Below are positions 1 through 11,146 of a stretch of DNA of 64,000 bases, piece after piece. Numbering within the stretch: the first letter of the stretch is position 1; each line of letters starts with the position of its first letter. The notes below the pieces were generated by a model, which saw only the letters and a list, made by a program, of their open reading frames with translations, made no database searches and was not told the origin of the DNA. A program made the position numbers and the translations under genes. The stretch comes from Dryocosmus kuriphilus (lineage: Eukaryota > Arthropoda > Insecta > Hymenoptera > Cynipidae), in assembly GCA_038277395.1 (NCBI GenBank), contig CM076190.1, positions 236,188,618-236,252,617 of the forward strand, given 5' to 3'.

Positions 1-950
1 TTTATTCATTAGTGTTTTACCGAAAATATGGCACCGCTAACCCATTCCGATCGCATTTACTTTACTTCCATCCTTTTTTTGCATGTGCAAGCCTTGCAAC
101 CATAAGACACAGTAGGTGAAGCTACAGAAATATATATTGCAATTTTGGGTTTATTTTTTACATTTATACTTCTGCTAATGGCTCCAATAATGCCTATAAC
201 TTTCCTAAACTCCTTTATACGTCTAGAAATTTCTGTATACACGAAATGATGAAATGATCGAAATAATCAAATTTTTTAATTCCCTCTGCATTTAGAGCAA
301 TATTGCATAATGTTTTCACATCTATGCTTTCGAGCACGGTAATTTTTGTTCTATCTACGATAATCTATGAACCTATACTCTTCGCTCTAGCATCCAGGCT
401 GTTCATCGTACTCTGAAAATCACCCGTGTATTCTGCCAAAAGTGATTCATTGTCTGCAAAGGTCAATCTACATGCACACTTTTGTTGTTCCGAGATCAAC
501 ACGTTCTTCGTCTACGTGAGCCATTCGCAGACATTTATATATATATATTTAATAAACACGACGGAATGACGCAGCCTTGCCTGACGACTTGCCTAACTTC
601 TAAACAATCACTCAATTGTCCATTTGCCCTTACGCTCGCTCTACTATCCTCATATATTGCTTCAATTCATTGAAGAAGCCAACCACTGACTCCATACTCT
701 TGCAGAACTTCCAAAAATTTAACTGTATCCACTTTGCCAGAAGCTTTTTCCGGTTCAATGAATGAGCAGAAAACTTTTTTGTTAACTCTCAAATTTTTTC
801 TGCTTTCTGTGCGCCTTGTTCTGAACCATCACGCAAAAAGTTAAGTTCAAGTCTGTTCTTAATAGTAGAAACATTTGCAAAATTACGAGAATAGTTCATG
901 TCATCACGAAGTTTGTAAGCCTCATTAATTTCTCCAAAATGTATCCCTTA
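1..950 (-). pseudogene. Non-LTR retrotransposon RT fragment, copy A
   Basis: Read on the minus strand this is the C-terminal half of a LINE reverse transcriptase. Around 680-800 it has an EKA...GVSGWLL stretch (RT palm). At about 545-590 it has RQGC followed by LLNIY, the classic RT motif 4 region. Near 440-470 it has FADN where FADD is expected, then GLKIN-type residues. At 57-242 a 61-codon frame ends in the IAIY..V..PTV.YGC segment typical of the thumb. Stops and frameshifts break the frame many times. The element's 3' end lies before the window. Copy B at 42,580-44,430 is the same family and orientation and shares FADN. The clade is not assigned. Confidence 0.8.
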
Positions 951-1289
951 GAATGCAACACAATATTATTATCTATATTTTTCAACAAAAAGCTTTTCTT
1001 TTCATTCTTGCGCCTACCGCAGCTTTTGCAAGCATCCCGAGTATTCTTTTTGGAAAGAAAAACCTGCAAAAAGCAAACACAGTGGCAGTCATTCAACAAC
1101 CACTAAGCGTTGCAGCGAAGGAGTTCCTTCAATTAAATGACAATATTTATAAAAAGAATTAAGTTCTACAGTTTTGGTTTCTGTTGTATTCTCTCGAGAT
1201 AAATTTTTATCTTTAAATACATTTTAATGAAGAGAATATAAATCCAAATACTGTAGGTTATATTAAATAATTTATGCTGAAAATGGATA

Positions 1290-1690
1290 TATTTTTCAAC
1301 AAACATGATTAGCTCCTTTAGAAAACGTATAGATTTAAGCAGTTTAAGGTTATGTTAGGAAACTTTCGTCGCAATTCAAGATTTTTCAATAAAGATCATT
1401 AAAAGCTTCAGAAAACTTACATGTTTCAACACTATGAGGCCATGTTAGGGAACTGTCGTCAGAGATCAACCTTTTTCATCAAATAATTATGCATTTCAGG
1501 AAATTTTCAGGTTTCAATACCTTTCGTTTATATTAGGGAAGTGTGGCTGAAAATAGATATTCTTTTTAAAAAATGCCCTCTTTTAGTAAACTTCACAAAT
1601 TTCAGGTGTGCCTGCAAACTCAAAAGATTCAAAAAATTGAGGTTATGTTAGAAGAAAACCGCAAAGCAATATTTTCATGAAATATGATAT
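1290..1690. repeat. Degenerate ~90-bp minisatellite (array A)
   Basis: Four diverged units each contain a core like AGGTTATGTTAGGGAACT, followed by a CGTC..AAATCAA segment, a TTTTTCAACA segment and GAAAACTTACA. Cores lie near 1,347, 1,436, 1,527 and 1,640. The same array follows the LINE in copy B (44,440-45,134). No coding potential is seen. Confidence 0.75.
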
Positions 1691-1931
1691 TATATGTTTT
1701 TAAGAACATGCAACTCGTACCTTCTTTAGATTATATTTGTTTTATTAATTATTTGATATGAGCTGACATAAAAATATAAATTTTTGTCGACAATCACCTA
1801 ACATAACGAACTAGTGTTTTATATGTGAAATATTGATTTATATTAGAGATTCTAAGAATAGCCTCAAATTCTTGTACCCTCAACTTTTCGAGTAGCACAC
1901 TGCGCTGGCTACACAGCTACAATGTGTTTTA

Positions 1932-2257
1932 AAAACATGCAATTATCGATCGCAAAGCGCGTGTCATGCTGAGAATATATTCTTTAAGGGCGATAGAGCC
2001 TTAAGTAAAATAATCTTTTTTATAATTTTTAATTTAAAGATTTGCACGGTCCATGAACACCGAGCGCGTAGCGCGAGGTAAATAATCTATCGAGCGCGAA
2101 GCACGAGTGCCGTAAATAACATATCGAGCGTGAAACACGAGTGCCGTAAATAACATATCGAGCGCGAAGCGCGAGTGACAACAGACGTGCGCCCTACGCG
2201 CGCTCATACTTCGCGCGGAGCGCGCGACAACTATGTGCTCGCTAAGCGGGCAGATTT
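1932..2257. repeat. Left inverted arm of a GC-rich fold-back element
   Basis: This arm is rich in nested short palindromes of the type GAGCGCGAAGCGCGAG, repeated about four times with ATAACATATC spacers, then GCGCGCTC and GCGAGC blocks. It is the reverse complement, with divergence, of 3,012-3,372. Both arms also hold a TTAAGGC..ATAGAGCCTTAAG palindrome. A third arm lies at 10,786-11,146. It resembles the long arms of fold-back or MITE-like elements. No transposase is linked to it. Confidence 0.7.
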
Positions 2258-2615
2258 CTTATCATGGTGTTTGATATTTTTTAGTTTAAGTTCCAGTGTA
2301 CTTGTATCCTGTCTTAGTTCGATTTGACTTAATAACGATGTTCTTATATTTAAATTTAATGCTGCCTCCACAGCACTTCTAGCATGCCTGTGAACTCTGA
2401 AGTTGGGACGTCGACGGGAGAATGGCCAGTGACTAACACAGTGTTGGCTGGATGTTCACGCACGCACGACTGATTATACCAAACTCCTGATTGTTGCAGC
2501 TTGAAAGTTTTATAACTCAAAAGCTATAAGTTTAATTAATTTTTGCAAAAGGAACTTTCGATTCTTTTTATACAGCTACATACGCCGGACACTTGAGTTT
2601 GGGATACCCTGTATA
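2258..2615 (-). repeat. Terminal part of a DNA-transposon-like repeat (end TATAGGGTATCCCA)
   Basis: This ~358-bp block is the reverse complement of 62,911-63,276. On the minus strand it starts with TATACAGGGTATCCCAAACT and runs to a CACCATGATAAG end next to the fold-back arm. In both copies the TATA..TCCCA end touches the same position of the same gene family. This suggests a terminal inverted repeat of an element that inserts at TA. No transposase is visible. Confidence 0.6.
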
Positions 2616-2821
2616 TTGCTAAACGTGATGATAAGCGCCTTAAATGCAGGGCGATAATAAATATGATAAGCGGAGCGATTGCTGCACTGATCCCAGAGGA
2701 AATTAAGGAAGCTCAAGTAGGCAAGAGTTACCCGATCCCTAGCCATTTTACAATAAAAAATACATATGGTAATTCTCTGTATCTTTCATTGAGCTCGAAT
2801 CAATTTTTCAAGAAAATTTAA
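2616..2821 (+). pseudogene. 3' fragment of the unrecognised secreted-like gene family
   Basis: The frame encodes KCRA.INMISG, then EIKEAQVG and PI..HFTIK, and ends at a TAA at 2,819-2,821. It matches residues in the last third of the 33,074-33,666 gene (KCRAKINIISG, LKEAQVG, PISGSFIIK). The upstream part is missing: a repeat end abuts it at the TATA that corresponds to TATATATG in the intact copy. It is probably not expressed. Its C-terminus differs from that of the 33-kb copy. Confidence 0.65.
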
Positions 2822-3011
2822 CATTTAGACCTCGAAGAGCTCTCCGGAACAAAAAAAAAAAAGTATCATAAAGTTAGTTTCTGAACAAAACCGTATTTTT
2901 TTTAAACAGTAAAGGACTAGCTTTTTACGCTGCATTTTTTACTTAAAACTCCCATTTTTGACTGCTTTAGAAGCCTAATTTTTTCTTCAACAAGATATTT
3001 TTATAACATAA

Positions 3012-3464
3012 AAAATCTGCTCACTTCGTAAGCCCATTCTCATGACGCGCTTCGCGCGTGGCTCGCTTCGCTAGCAGGATTAAGCGCGCCTGGGGCGCGC
3101 AAGCTTATGGTCGTCGCGCTTCGCGCTTCGATATTTTTGATCTTAGCGCTTCGTGTTCGGGTCTTTTCGGTCTTCGCACTTCGTGCTCGGTTTTTGTTAC
3201 TTGGGTCTTAAACTTTCAGAACACCTACTTTTAATGAAACTATTAAATTTGTACATTGTCAAAAATTAGAAACGAAATTATTTTACTTAAGGCTCTATCG
3301 GCCTTAAGGAATACATTCTCATCACGACACTTGCGCTTCGCGCTCGGCAATTCATCATTTTTTAAATCCATTGTCGCTTATTAAAGTTTCTTTGTGATTT
3401 TCTACATTTGCATAAATTTCCACAATGCATGCTTTAGATTCTTAAAAGTAAAACAATGAGTCTT
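3012..3464. repeat. Right inverted arm of the GC-rich fold-back element
   Basis: This is the reverse-complement counterpart of 1,932-2,257, with repeated CGCGCTTCGCGC-type palindromes and the CTTAAGGCTCTATCGGCCTTAAG palindrome near 3,288-3,309. The flank to about 3,464 (AAAGTAAAAC.ATGAGTCTTA) also matches the copy at 10,786-11,146, so the element reaches that far. Between the two arms lie the repeat end and gene fragment at 2,258-2,821. Confidence 0.7.
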
Positions 3465-4984
3465 ATAAAAAAAATGTATAAAATTAAAAGCGTCCATATT
3501 CTTTAGGTAAATAAATTTACATCTTGATATTTTTTTGTCTGCTACATATTTTGACCAGAAAATAAAACTAAAATAATAGAATAAAAATGTTTTCGTATCT
3601 AGCATGGTTTACCCGGAAAATTTATTTTCACATTTTGTAAAAACAGTGTTTGATGGATAAACCCATAACCGCTATTTAAAATTAATATTTAAATATATAA
3701 ACTATATTATTCTTTAAAAAGGACCTGCAATAAGTTCTCAAGAAACCTTTAAGTAAAAGTGTTCAATACTTTACGCTTTGTAACAAATTTTCTCGCCAGG
3801 GTGGCGACCACCCTTGTTGTTTACCTTAGAAAGATCTAAAAATTTCTTTTTCACCATTTTTGATACAATGCATAGTTTTTCCATAGGACCTATAGTATTT
3901 TTTTTATCCCTGAAAAAAGTTATCACAAGTTTAATAAAAATGTTGTTCAAAATTATTGAAAAATCCCCTTTCCTCTCGCTTGGTGCTCGACTGAGGTGTA
4001 ACGCGGATTTTACAGAGCGGCTGGCGTGGTCCACGGCCGAGCCCGGCCGGTAACCTACGACGGATCTCGACCGGACAGTCGGCGGCTGAGCTCACCAAAC
4101 GCCTGGCAAATCTGTCGTTGGATCTTAAGCAGACTTGTATTTTCGCTCTGCCTGCTTGAATATCTGGATTGTGGTGGATCTTTCCAAGTTACTACCCATT
4201 GATTTAAACTTTACTTTAGCCATCGATACTTGTAAATGGTAGCCAAAGGTGTAGTTGCTGGCTAGCAATCGACTCCCTTTTCTCGAATTTATGTAGACAT
4301 TTTCACGACGTCTGTGTCGCGCTACAATTTTTCCTCGTAAGCATATTAAATATTATATCACAAGTTTGGCGTTACACTAAATTAAAAGCCACAAGTACAA
4401 GCCGAATGGGGTCCACAGAATTCGACTCAGTAACTTGGAGAGTGGCGTGGGTTAAGCTGAAAAGAAATCTTGTACTTACAGAGAGACAGGTTTCTTACAT
4501 AAATAAAACACAACAGTGCTATTCATTTCATGAATCAGATAACTGATATATTACAGAGTAAAGATAACAAGAAAATTTAACAAGATGATGGGTCAAGTAA
4601 ACCCGAAGTTATGATTAAATTGAAAGAGAGTACCCAAACTTTATACATTTTTTACAAGTAAAAATGGTCAAAGAATTAAAGAGAATGCTTCAAAAATGAA
4701 CACAATTGCTTCCAAATTTTGCGGTGAAACCGCCAAGATAACAATCTGACCCGACTAGTCCTCCCCGCGACGGTAGGGACTTGAAATGACGAGCTTCGGC
4801 TGAAAATATCCGCCAAACACTCCCTTACGCCTTTTAACACAAAGAATTCAGTCATCTTACCCTGTAAAACATGTAGCTCTAACGTCCACACGGACAAACT
4901 TAAGTGTACCGCACAGAGTATAATTCGCAAAAAGAAAACGGTGGACCACGTCCACAAAAGAAACCACTACGCGTCGTAACACGC
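3465..4984. other. No gene recognised; GC-richer block at 3,980-4,340
   Basis: Frames here are short and resemble nothing I know. The 3,980-4,340 part is clearly GC-richer than its surroundings. It is followed by an AT-rich run ending in AAGTTTGGCGTTACAC (about 4,362), which has the look of a retrotransposon leader or primer-binding region. I cannot pair it with a second LTR. Confidence 0.3.
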
Positions 4985-5197
4985 CTAGGGCCCAGACAGA
5001 AGTGCATCACCACGACCGACGCTTTTGGCTGCTGACCGCGTCGAGTCGTCACTCTGCGCACGAAAAGCTGCGCGTTTTCGACTTATGCGCTCCGTGCTCA
5101 TAAGTGTTCCGATGCTTGGGTTGCAGAAGGCCGTTACCTCGGTGTCCGGGGGATGTCGCCACTGCCACCGCTTTCGAGCATTACACGATCGCGGGGG

Positions 5198-5205
5198 ATT
5201 TATAG
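5198..5205 (-). promoter_or_regulatory. TATA box in the presumed 3' LTR of gypsy 1
   Basis: On the minus strand CTATAAAT lies about 140 bp into the region after the integrase end. A GC-rich stretch follows it, as in an LTR with U3, TATA and R. The LTR would start near 5,340, just after a GTGGATTGAGAG purine-rich tract. No second LTR was found, so this is an inference. Confidence 0.35.
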
Positions 5206-5344
5206 ACGCGAATCTCATCCATTCTCTGCTCTCGCTGTACGCCAGCTTGCCGTTCCCACAATTGTCCAACTCTGTGGGACAGGGCCTGACGTATAATGAA
5301 TCCAAAATTGAGTTAGTGGCAGCCTCGTGAAAATGCACCAACTC

Positions 5345-6153
5345 TCAATCCACTTGCCTGGTGGCTCGACTCGTTGTAGAAAAAATAAAACAAAAAAGGA
5401 AGCAAAAACATGAGACTTTGAACAGAACTCTCGATTCGATCCAGAGAAACTTGACCAACCCTATATAAATATCTTCGAGGGAAGAAAAACCAAAGAGAGA
5501 CAGAATCCTTAAAAATAATTGACTTCTGTCTGGACTGCGTAAGCTAAGATTAGGGCGAGGATCCCTACCAAAATACAAAAACGCCGGACTGACCTTGGTC
5601 GTACTGTTAACCGCCGTGTTATATGCGAACATAATCTCATGAAAATGAACTTCCTATTCCCGATAATCAGTATACACGAACGACCTAATCATACCTTTCA
5701 ATAATCAATTCATACGCTCGGTCGGATTGGCCTGAGGGTGATAAGCCGGCTGTTAGAATGGTAGGTACCATAGAACCGCGTCAGATGGAGCATGATTGTA
5801 TTAACGAACTCCTTTCCATTGTCCGTATGGTTCACCTGCGGCTTACCCTACCGAGAATTTATCAAGTCTTCGAGCGCTGCACCCATATTTTTTGCATTGG
5901 CTGCTCGTAATGCCTTACATTCACTCCATTTGGAGAAATAGTCATCGAACACAATGATATACTCGTTACCCGCCTTGCTACGCGTATACGGGTCAATACA
6001 ATCCATAGATACTACCGAACATGGCTGATCAACGACCCTTGTCACCATTAGGTCTGGACGTGCCTGTTGGAATACCTCGGTACGCTGACAGATATCGCAG
6101 ACCCTCACATACTCAACCACGACGCGAAAAATACCGGTCGAATAATATGACAT
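5345..6153 (-). pseudogene. Gypsy 1 integrase
   Basis: The integrase would insert element cDNA in the nucleus. From the minus strand: CDICQ of the zinc domain near 6,070, the core D in SMDCIDP (~5,995), FDDYFSKWSE (~5,935), the second D in HTDNGKEF (~5,815) and the third residue in HPQANPTERMN (~5,720). The C-terminal FAYNTAVNSTT..SPAFLYFGRDP segment follows at 5,540-5,632. The three catalytic acids survive, but a stop follows LINSR near 5,848 and a shift of frame precedes the last segment, so no full protein can be made. Confidence 0.85.
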
Positions 6154-6895
6154 CGTAGCCCGTGCATAAGTCTTCCCAGTGCCGAGTGGCCTGACTGTGC
6201 CTCATTGTGGGCCTCCCTAAGTAGTATAATCTTCCTTCTACAATTTTCCAGCCATGGTACTTCTTAGGAATTTTTTGAACATTTTCCATTCGCTGAGGAT
6301 ACCACGGGTCCTCGATTTCTATGACTGCGCATACGTTTATCTCCTCCTCGCACTCGTACATGCGAGAAAGTGAATTTATGGATAGACCATATGAGAGCCA
6401 CACACTCTTTTTCAGTCGTAGAATATTTCCGCTCCATGTCCGATGACGCACGTCAAAACAGCGCTAAGACCACAACTACGCGCATCTGCCCGAAAAAACA
6501 AACGGAACCTCGAAATCGGGGCAGGCTACAATCGTGGCTGAAGTTAACGCTTGTTTAATTGCATCAAACGCTACTTCCTGTTCGTCTCTCCATTCCCATA
6601 CGCGATCCTTTCTTAATAGCTTATTCAAGGGTCTTGGAAGAGTATCGAACCCCCGGATAAAATGCCGATACCAACCAGCCATACACAGGAATCGTCTCAA
6701 TTGTCTGATGGTCTTGGGTGCCGGTAATTTAACACAGGAGCCACTGGCTCCGCATCCGGCTTCAATCCATCCCAAGTAATGGTCCTCGAACCTGCAAGAG
6801 ACGCTCTTTTCGTGACTGTTGGTTAGCCCAGTACCATGGATATTATCCAAGGCCTTTTTCAGCCAGAAAAGGTGTTCCTCAAAGCTTTCGGACAC
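6113..6895 (-). pseudogene. Gypsy 1 RT thumb and RNase H remnant
   Basis: The minus-strand frame 6,476-6,895 starts after the RT active site with EEHLFWLKKAL, has LRRFLCMAGWYRHFI (RT thumb) and LLRKD..WEW, and ends at CPDFEVPFVFSGRCA, where the RNase H normally has DAS: the Asp is gone and a stop follows. The frame 6,113-6,451 covers the RNase H to integrase linker (W.I.EGRLYY). There is at least one frameshift between them. Confidence 0.75.
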
Positions 6896-7613
6896 AATAA
6901 TAATACCGCCTAAGTTCGCAAAGCCGTAACTCTGGACATATCAGTTTGTCAATTATTCACTGAAAGGTGGCGGGTGCACCACTCAGCCCGAATGGCATTC
7001 TATTATATAGGTAGAGGCCACGCCCCGATACTGAAAAGGATGTTATTGGACGGGTACTACTCTCTACCGAGACCTGGTGTAAAGCTAAGCTTAGATCCAG
7101 GGTCGAAATATAGTGAGCCGACCTCAGCTTGTCGAGAATATCCTCCAGAAATGGGAGCGGATATGCATCTCCTTTGGAGATCTCGTTGACCTTCCGATAA
7201 TCAATACAGAACCGGTAGGAGCCGCTAGGCATTTTAACCAAAACTACAGGGCTCGACCACACCGGGTTCGACTGCTCGATAGAACCTTCTTCTAACAGAC
7301 GATCGACCTCGTCGTAGATCACTTTAAGGACTACAGGGGACACTCGGTAGTGCCTTTGTTTCACGGTCAAATGCCCCTGCGCATCGATTCTATGTTCGAC
7401 AAGCCGAGTACACCCAATTTTAGGCATTCCCGAGGGGATAACGTCCATCAGAAATTGTTTTAACCACCTTTCTTCCCCGTTCGATGACTCCACGATACCG
7501 CAACACGTTTCCCCTGCCTCGACATTTTCGGCATTCATTTCCAATGCGTCACTGTTACCACAATTAACAATACATACTTCCTCAGATGCGACCTGTTCCG
7601 CGTTCATTACCAC
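6896..7613 (-). pseudogene. Gypsy 1 reverse transcriptase, active site lost
   Basis: It would copy element RNA into DNA. Minus-strand frame: CTRLVEHRIDA, VDRLLEEGSIEQSNPVWSSPVVLV, FCIDYRKVNEISKGDAYPLP and YNRMPFGLSGAPATFQ, all gypsy RT landmarks. A stop follows TFQ. The active-site box then reads NLGGIIIVS near 6,900-6,925, where YLDDIIV.S is expected, so both catalytic aspartates are glycine. The enzyme would be dead even if the stop were read through. Confidence 0.88.
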
Positions 7614-7639
7614 TATGTCATCGTAACATAGTGAACGAT

Positions 7640-7980
7640 ATGCTCCACGATCGGACGCCGCTCTAGGTACTACAAATCGCTAAATCCATTCTCAATGAGC
7701 ACGAACTTCTTCATGAAATCCCGCCATAGAATGCAATCTGGTGTTACAGCGCTCGCTACCCGAAACGTGAATTCCTTGCAGACGCCAACCAACTCGACTG
7801 GAAGAAAGACGTGACCTAACATCGCTGACGTCGTACCGTTAGTCATACACACGGTTTTAATTTTCGGTTCTATCATTCTACGGTCCAGTTGGGCCATAAG
7901 CCGTTTCCCCAATTCTTCCGTCGAAAACGAGCGAGACGAACCCCCATCGAACAGGGCAAACAGCTCCTCTTACCCGACCC
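7640..7980 (-). pseudogene. Gypsy 1 aspartic protease remnant
   Basis: The frame reads LFALFDGGSSRSF near 7,930-7,965, at the place of the catalytic D-S/T-G-A/S motif, then LGKRLMAQLD and DCILWRDFMKKF, which matches the ILG.DF of gypsy proteases. The middle Ser/Thr of the triad is Gly. A stop lies four codons before the motif. The context (just upstream of RT, downstream of a zinc knuckle) supports the call. Confidence 0.65.
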
Positions 7981-8379
7981 TAATTTTTGCAAATAAACGC
8001 TTGGCCTTGTCTTCCATATAGATTTCCTCAAACAACAACGCTTCTTTCTCGTCCCCGTCCGAGATCTCGAGTTCCTTGCTACAGCTGGGAACGGCTTTCC
8101 CCTCCCACGAAATACAACTAGGTGTCGGCCAAAACTAGTACGCCCGAATTTCGGCGAATATTCTCAACGAACAATCCCAATAGGTTCCTCGGTATTTGTA
8201 CTTACGCGAGAATCCTATCCAAACGTGAATTTTCGGTTTTCTGAAGAAACTATCCCTCATGGACTACGATTTATTGCAAGTTTTCGAAACAGATGGAGCC
8301 GCAGTTTTAATTACCGTCTCCGGACAGGAAGCTGTGGTATTGTTGAGACTATTAACGCCTCTGACAGACGCGGAAAGAA

Positions 8380-8500
8380 ATAGGGGTCCTGATTCTTCCT
8401 CCCAGTTCTTTTCCCTTGGCCTTACATTTAAAGCAATCATTCTTGGTGGCATTGTCCGACACGCAACCTAAACAGAAGAATCGTTTTCTTTACCTACAGC
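8380..8500 (-). pseudogene. Gypsy 1 gag zinc-knuckle remnant
   Basis: On the minus strand a CLGCVSDNATKNDC stretch fits the CX2CX4HX4C nucleocapsid spacing, with Ala in place of His, followed by CFKCKAKG. Such knuckles bind genomic RNA. The stretch up to 9,430 has no long frame. It would hold the rest of gag and is too decayed to read. Confidence 0.5.
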
Positions 8501-9429
8501 TAAGGAAGGAATGAACTGTCTTTGAAGAATCGAAATATTTAAAATTACCAACCTAACACTCTGTCTTATCTTCCTACCAATTGTTACCCGAGTAGTATCG
8601 AGTTTAGGCCCTAGATTTCCCTCCATTATCTGCACCAATGTGGCCCATGTCTTTCAGATCTTTAACTCTTTTCATCAAATCGGAGACTATGTTTTTTGTC
8701 AACTGATTCAAGTACGATTTGTTCTTTTTTGTCTTCGTCTTCTCATAACAATTTTTCGAGAGATTTGATTAGCTTTCTGAAATCATCAAAATCTGAACCC
8801 ATTTGGATTCCCAAGTACTGAAAAGCTCGACCGCTATTTCGCTCTTTTTCCTATAGAAATTCTTGGTTGACTTAGATTTACTCGGTCTATATTCGTACTC
8901 AGGCATAAATGAGCCTTCCAGTCAAGGTGGCAACACGTCCTCATCTTCTCTTGCGGCCGATCTCTCGTAATCTTATACTAAACCCGACAACCCGCTACAA
9001 GAATTAAGGTCACGGCGCCTAATTGCGCATCTGATGGGATAGCGCATGTTACAATAAACTCTAAAGAGCTGTTCTTCCAGAGAAATATACCGAAGGTAAA
9101 GCCTTTAAAGGCCCATCATATACGTGAAGTGGTCTACATTAGACTCCTCTGGGACCTGCCTTCGAGCTTCGATCTGCTCTTTCATGAGTTTTTGATAATT
9201 AATGTCCCAAAACGTTGTGCAGGAATCATACTTGAAGTGGGATCACGAAAGCCAATGATGCCTGTTTTGTCTGAATCAGAATAACGAAATGCCATCCAGT
9301 AGGAATGACATAGCCAACAGGACTTCCTCTTGACTCAGAGAATCAATCGCTTTGCCCTCCTCGAACCTTTCCAGGAATGTTATCACACTTATTTCGCCCT
9401 ACCTCTGAACGTAACATTCCATTGCCTCG

Positions 9430-10496
9430 CTATTTGCGACAAACTTTTGCTCTCTCTACGATACGGAAAATTAATCCTCGTACCACATGACTGATACTGT
9501 GAAGGTTTAAACCAGGATTCCCGTTGGTCCGGTAGTATTCCCTAAAATCATTTGTCCGAGGGTCAAAAATGAATCTGGGATCCATCACGTGATTAATCCG
9601 ATTAATTGGGTCGAAGATTTCCTGCATATTTATGTTGGAATTCTGTAAACTAGCAAATGTACCATTCCTGGCTCAAAATGTGATGCTGATACTGGTGGGA
9701 CCATCTGTCCCGCAAAAGGACCCGTATTAGGAAAACCCCCTTATTTATATATCTGCGGAAATACTGCATTGGTTAAATAAATCGTCGTTGCCCGCTGAAA
9801 TGGGCAAGAAAAATTGGGATCAGTCTGTGGGTAATCATACCCGCAGACTGACCACCACACATTCTGAGGCCTACCTTCATTTAAAGGAACCCTAATGCCC
9901 CTTGTCTCAGTACCATCTAAGTATCCGCAATTTAAGGCCCTGCTATTGCTACCGAATGTCATCGAGGAGAGGAGATCGCATCCTCAGTCAGGTCATACCG
10001 ACCACCTCTGACCCCGAAAACGCGGTAGTTGTTGGAGCAGCCAAGGCACACGTGGGGTCCACCACGTCCTCCATATGAGTCGCAGGTTACGGCACCCATC
10101 ACCGACCTGCAAATTAAATTTCGCTGGGAGAGAATTCGGGTCGTCCCTCGTTTGTCTATTAAGAGCGGCTGGTGTATACGGCCACTCATGCGCGTGGCTA
10201 AAGGCGTTTGGAATCGATACGATTCCAGGCTTGTTGTCTGAAATAATGCATGTACTAGACGTGGTCGTTGTTCTTGTCAAGGTCACAATTGACGTAAAAA
10301 CAGGAGCAGGTGTTTTACCCCCTGTTTCACCGACAAGCGATGGCGCAGTACTAACTGACTCAATTGATGACCGCAGATCCGGAATACCCGGAATAGGTGT
10401 GCTATGGCTGACTTTTGGAAGAACATATTCTCGTCAATCATGGACCAATCCACGACTCCCACAAATCGTTGAAAGTATTTGACTGCTGTTTTTCCA
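9430..10496 (-). pseudogene. Gypsy 1 gag N-terminal region
   Basis: A minus-strand ATG at about 10,496 opens MEKQQSNTFNDLWESW, followed by a low-complexity Pro/Thr/Ser part, then three overlapping frames (9,993-10,286; 9,959-10,189; 9,741-9,962) that look like one protein broken by frameshifts. The frame at 9,430-9,627 (INRINHVMDPRFIFDPRTND) continues it. Nothing here is diagnostic by itself. The call rests on its place upstream of protease and RT. Confidence 0.5.
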
Positions 10497-10785
10497 TGGT
10501 TAAAAAAAAACTAAATAGTTAGCTATTCACTAGTCAGCAGGACGCAACTTATTCCTTGTATTTAACTACTGTACACCGAGATTTTTAAAAACCGGAATAA
10601 GATCCGAAAACAATACTTTAACAAGGAACAAGTGAAATGAAAGTCGATAATCCGGGGTCACTGAACCAGTATTCTGTGTTCAATTCCTTGAGACAAACGT
10701 CAATTGGATAATATTCCATTCGGAAGATCTGAAAAGAGAGAAAGGAGAAAAGGAAGCTATCCCCGCCTTTCTATCTGTGTATAAA

Positions 10786-11146
10786 AAATATCTGCCCGCT
10801 TCGCGGGCACATTCTCCTCGCGCGCGGCGCGCGAAGAATGAGCGCACCTAGGGTGCGCGTCTGTTGTCACTCGCGCTTCGCACTCGATATATTAGTTACC
10901 TCGCGTTACGCGCTCGGTTTTTAAGGATCATATAAACCTTTAAATTAAAAATTACAAAAGAAATTATTTCACTTAAGTATCTATCACTTTTAAGGAATAC
11001 ATTATCATCATGACGCTCGCACTTCGCGCTCGTTAATTACATTTTCTTAAATCACATTATAGATTGGTAAAGTTTTTTTGTGATTTTACAAATTTTCACG
11101 ATACAGGATTTAGATTTTTAAAAGTAAAACGATGAGTCTTAGATTT
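10786..11146. repeat. Third copy of the GC-rich fold-back arm
   Basis: It begins CTGCCCGCTTCGCGGGC and continues through GCGCGCGAAGAATGAGCGC, CGTCTGTTGTCACTCGCGC and a TTAAGGAATACATT..CATCATGACGC segment. It aligns with the reverse complement of 1,932-2,257 and directly with 3,290-3,464. No partner arm is seen nearby, so this copy is solitary or truncated, and it abuts the 5' side of gypsy 1. Confidence 0.7.

Larger units (their letters stand above)
4985..10780 (-). mobile_element. Ty3/gypsy retrotransposon 1, decayed
   Basis: On the minus strand the order is gag, zinc knuckle, protease, reverse transcriptase, RNase H, integrase, then a TATA-containing LTR-like region: the gypsy order. All domains have stops, frameshifts or lost catalytic residues. 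The 5' side runs into a fold-back arm at 10,786. No clear pair of LTRs could be aligned by eye, so the ends are approximate. Confidence 0.8.

Noticed and set aside
10075..10482. 135-codon plus-strand frame
   Set aside because: It lies opposite the gag region of gypsy 1 and shows no domain, so it is a shadow frame.
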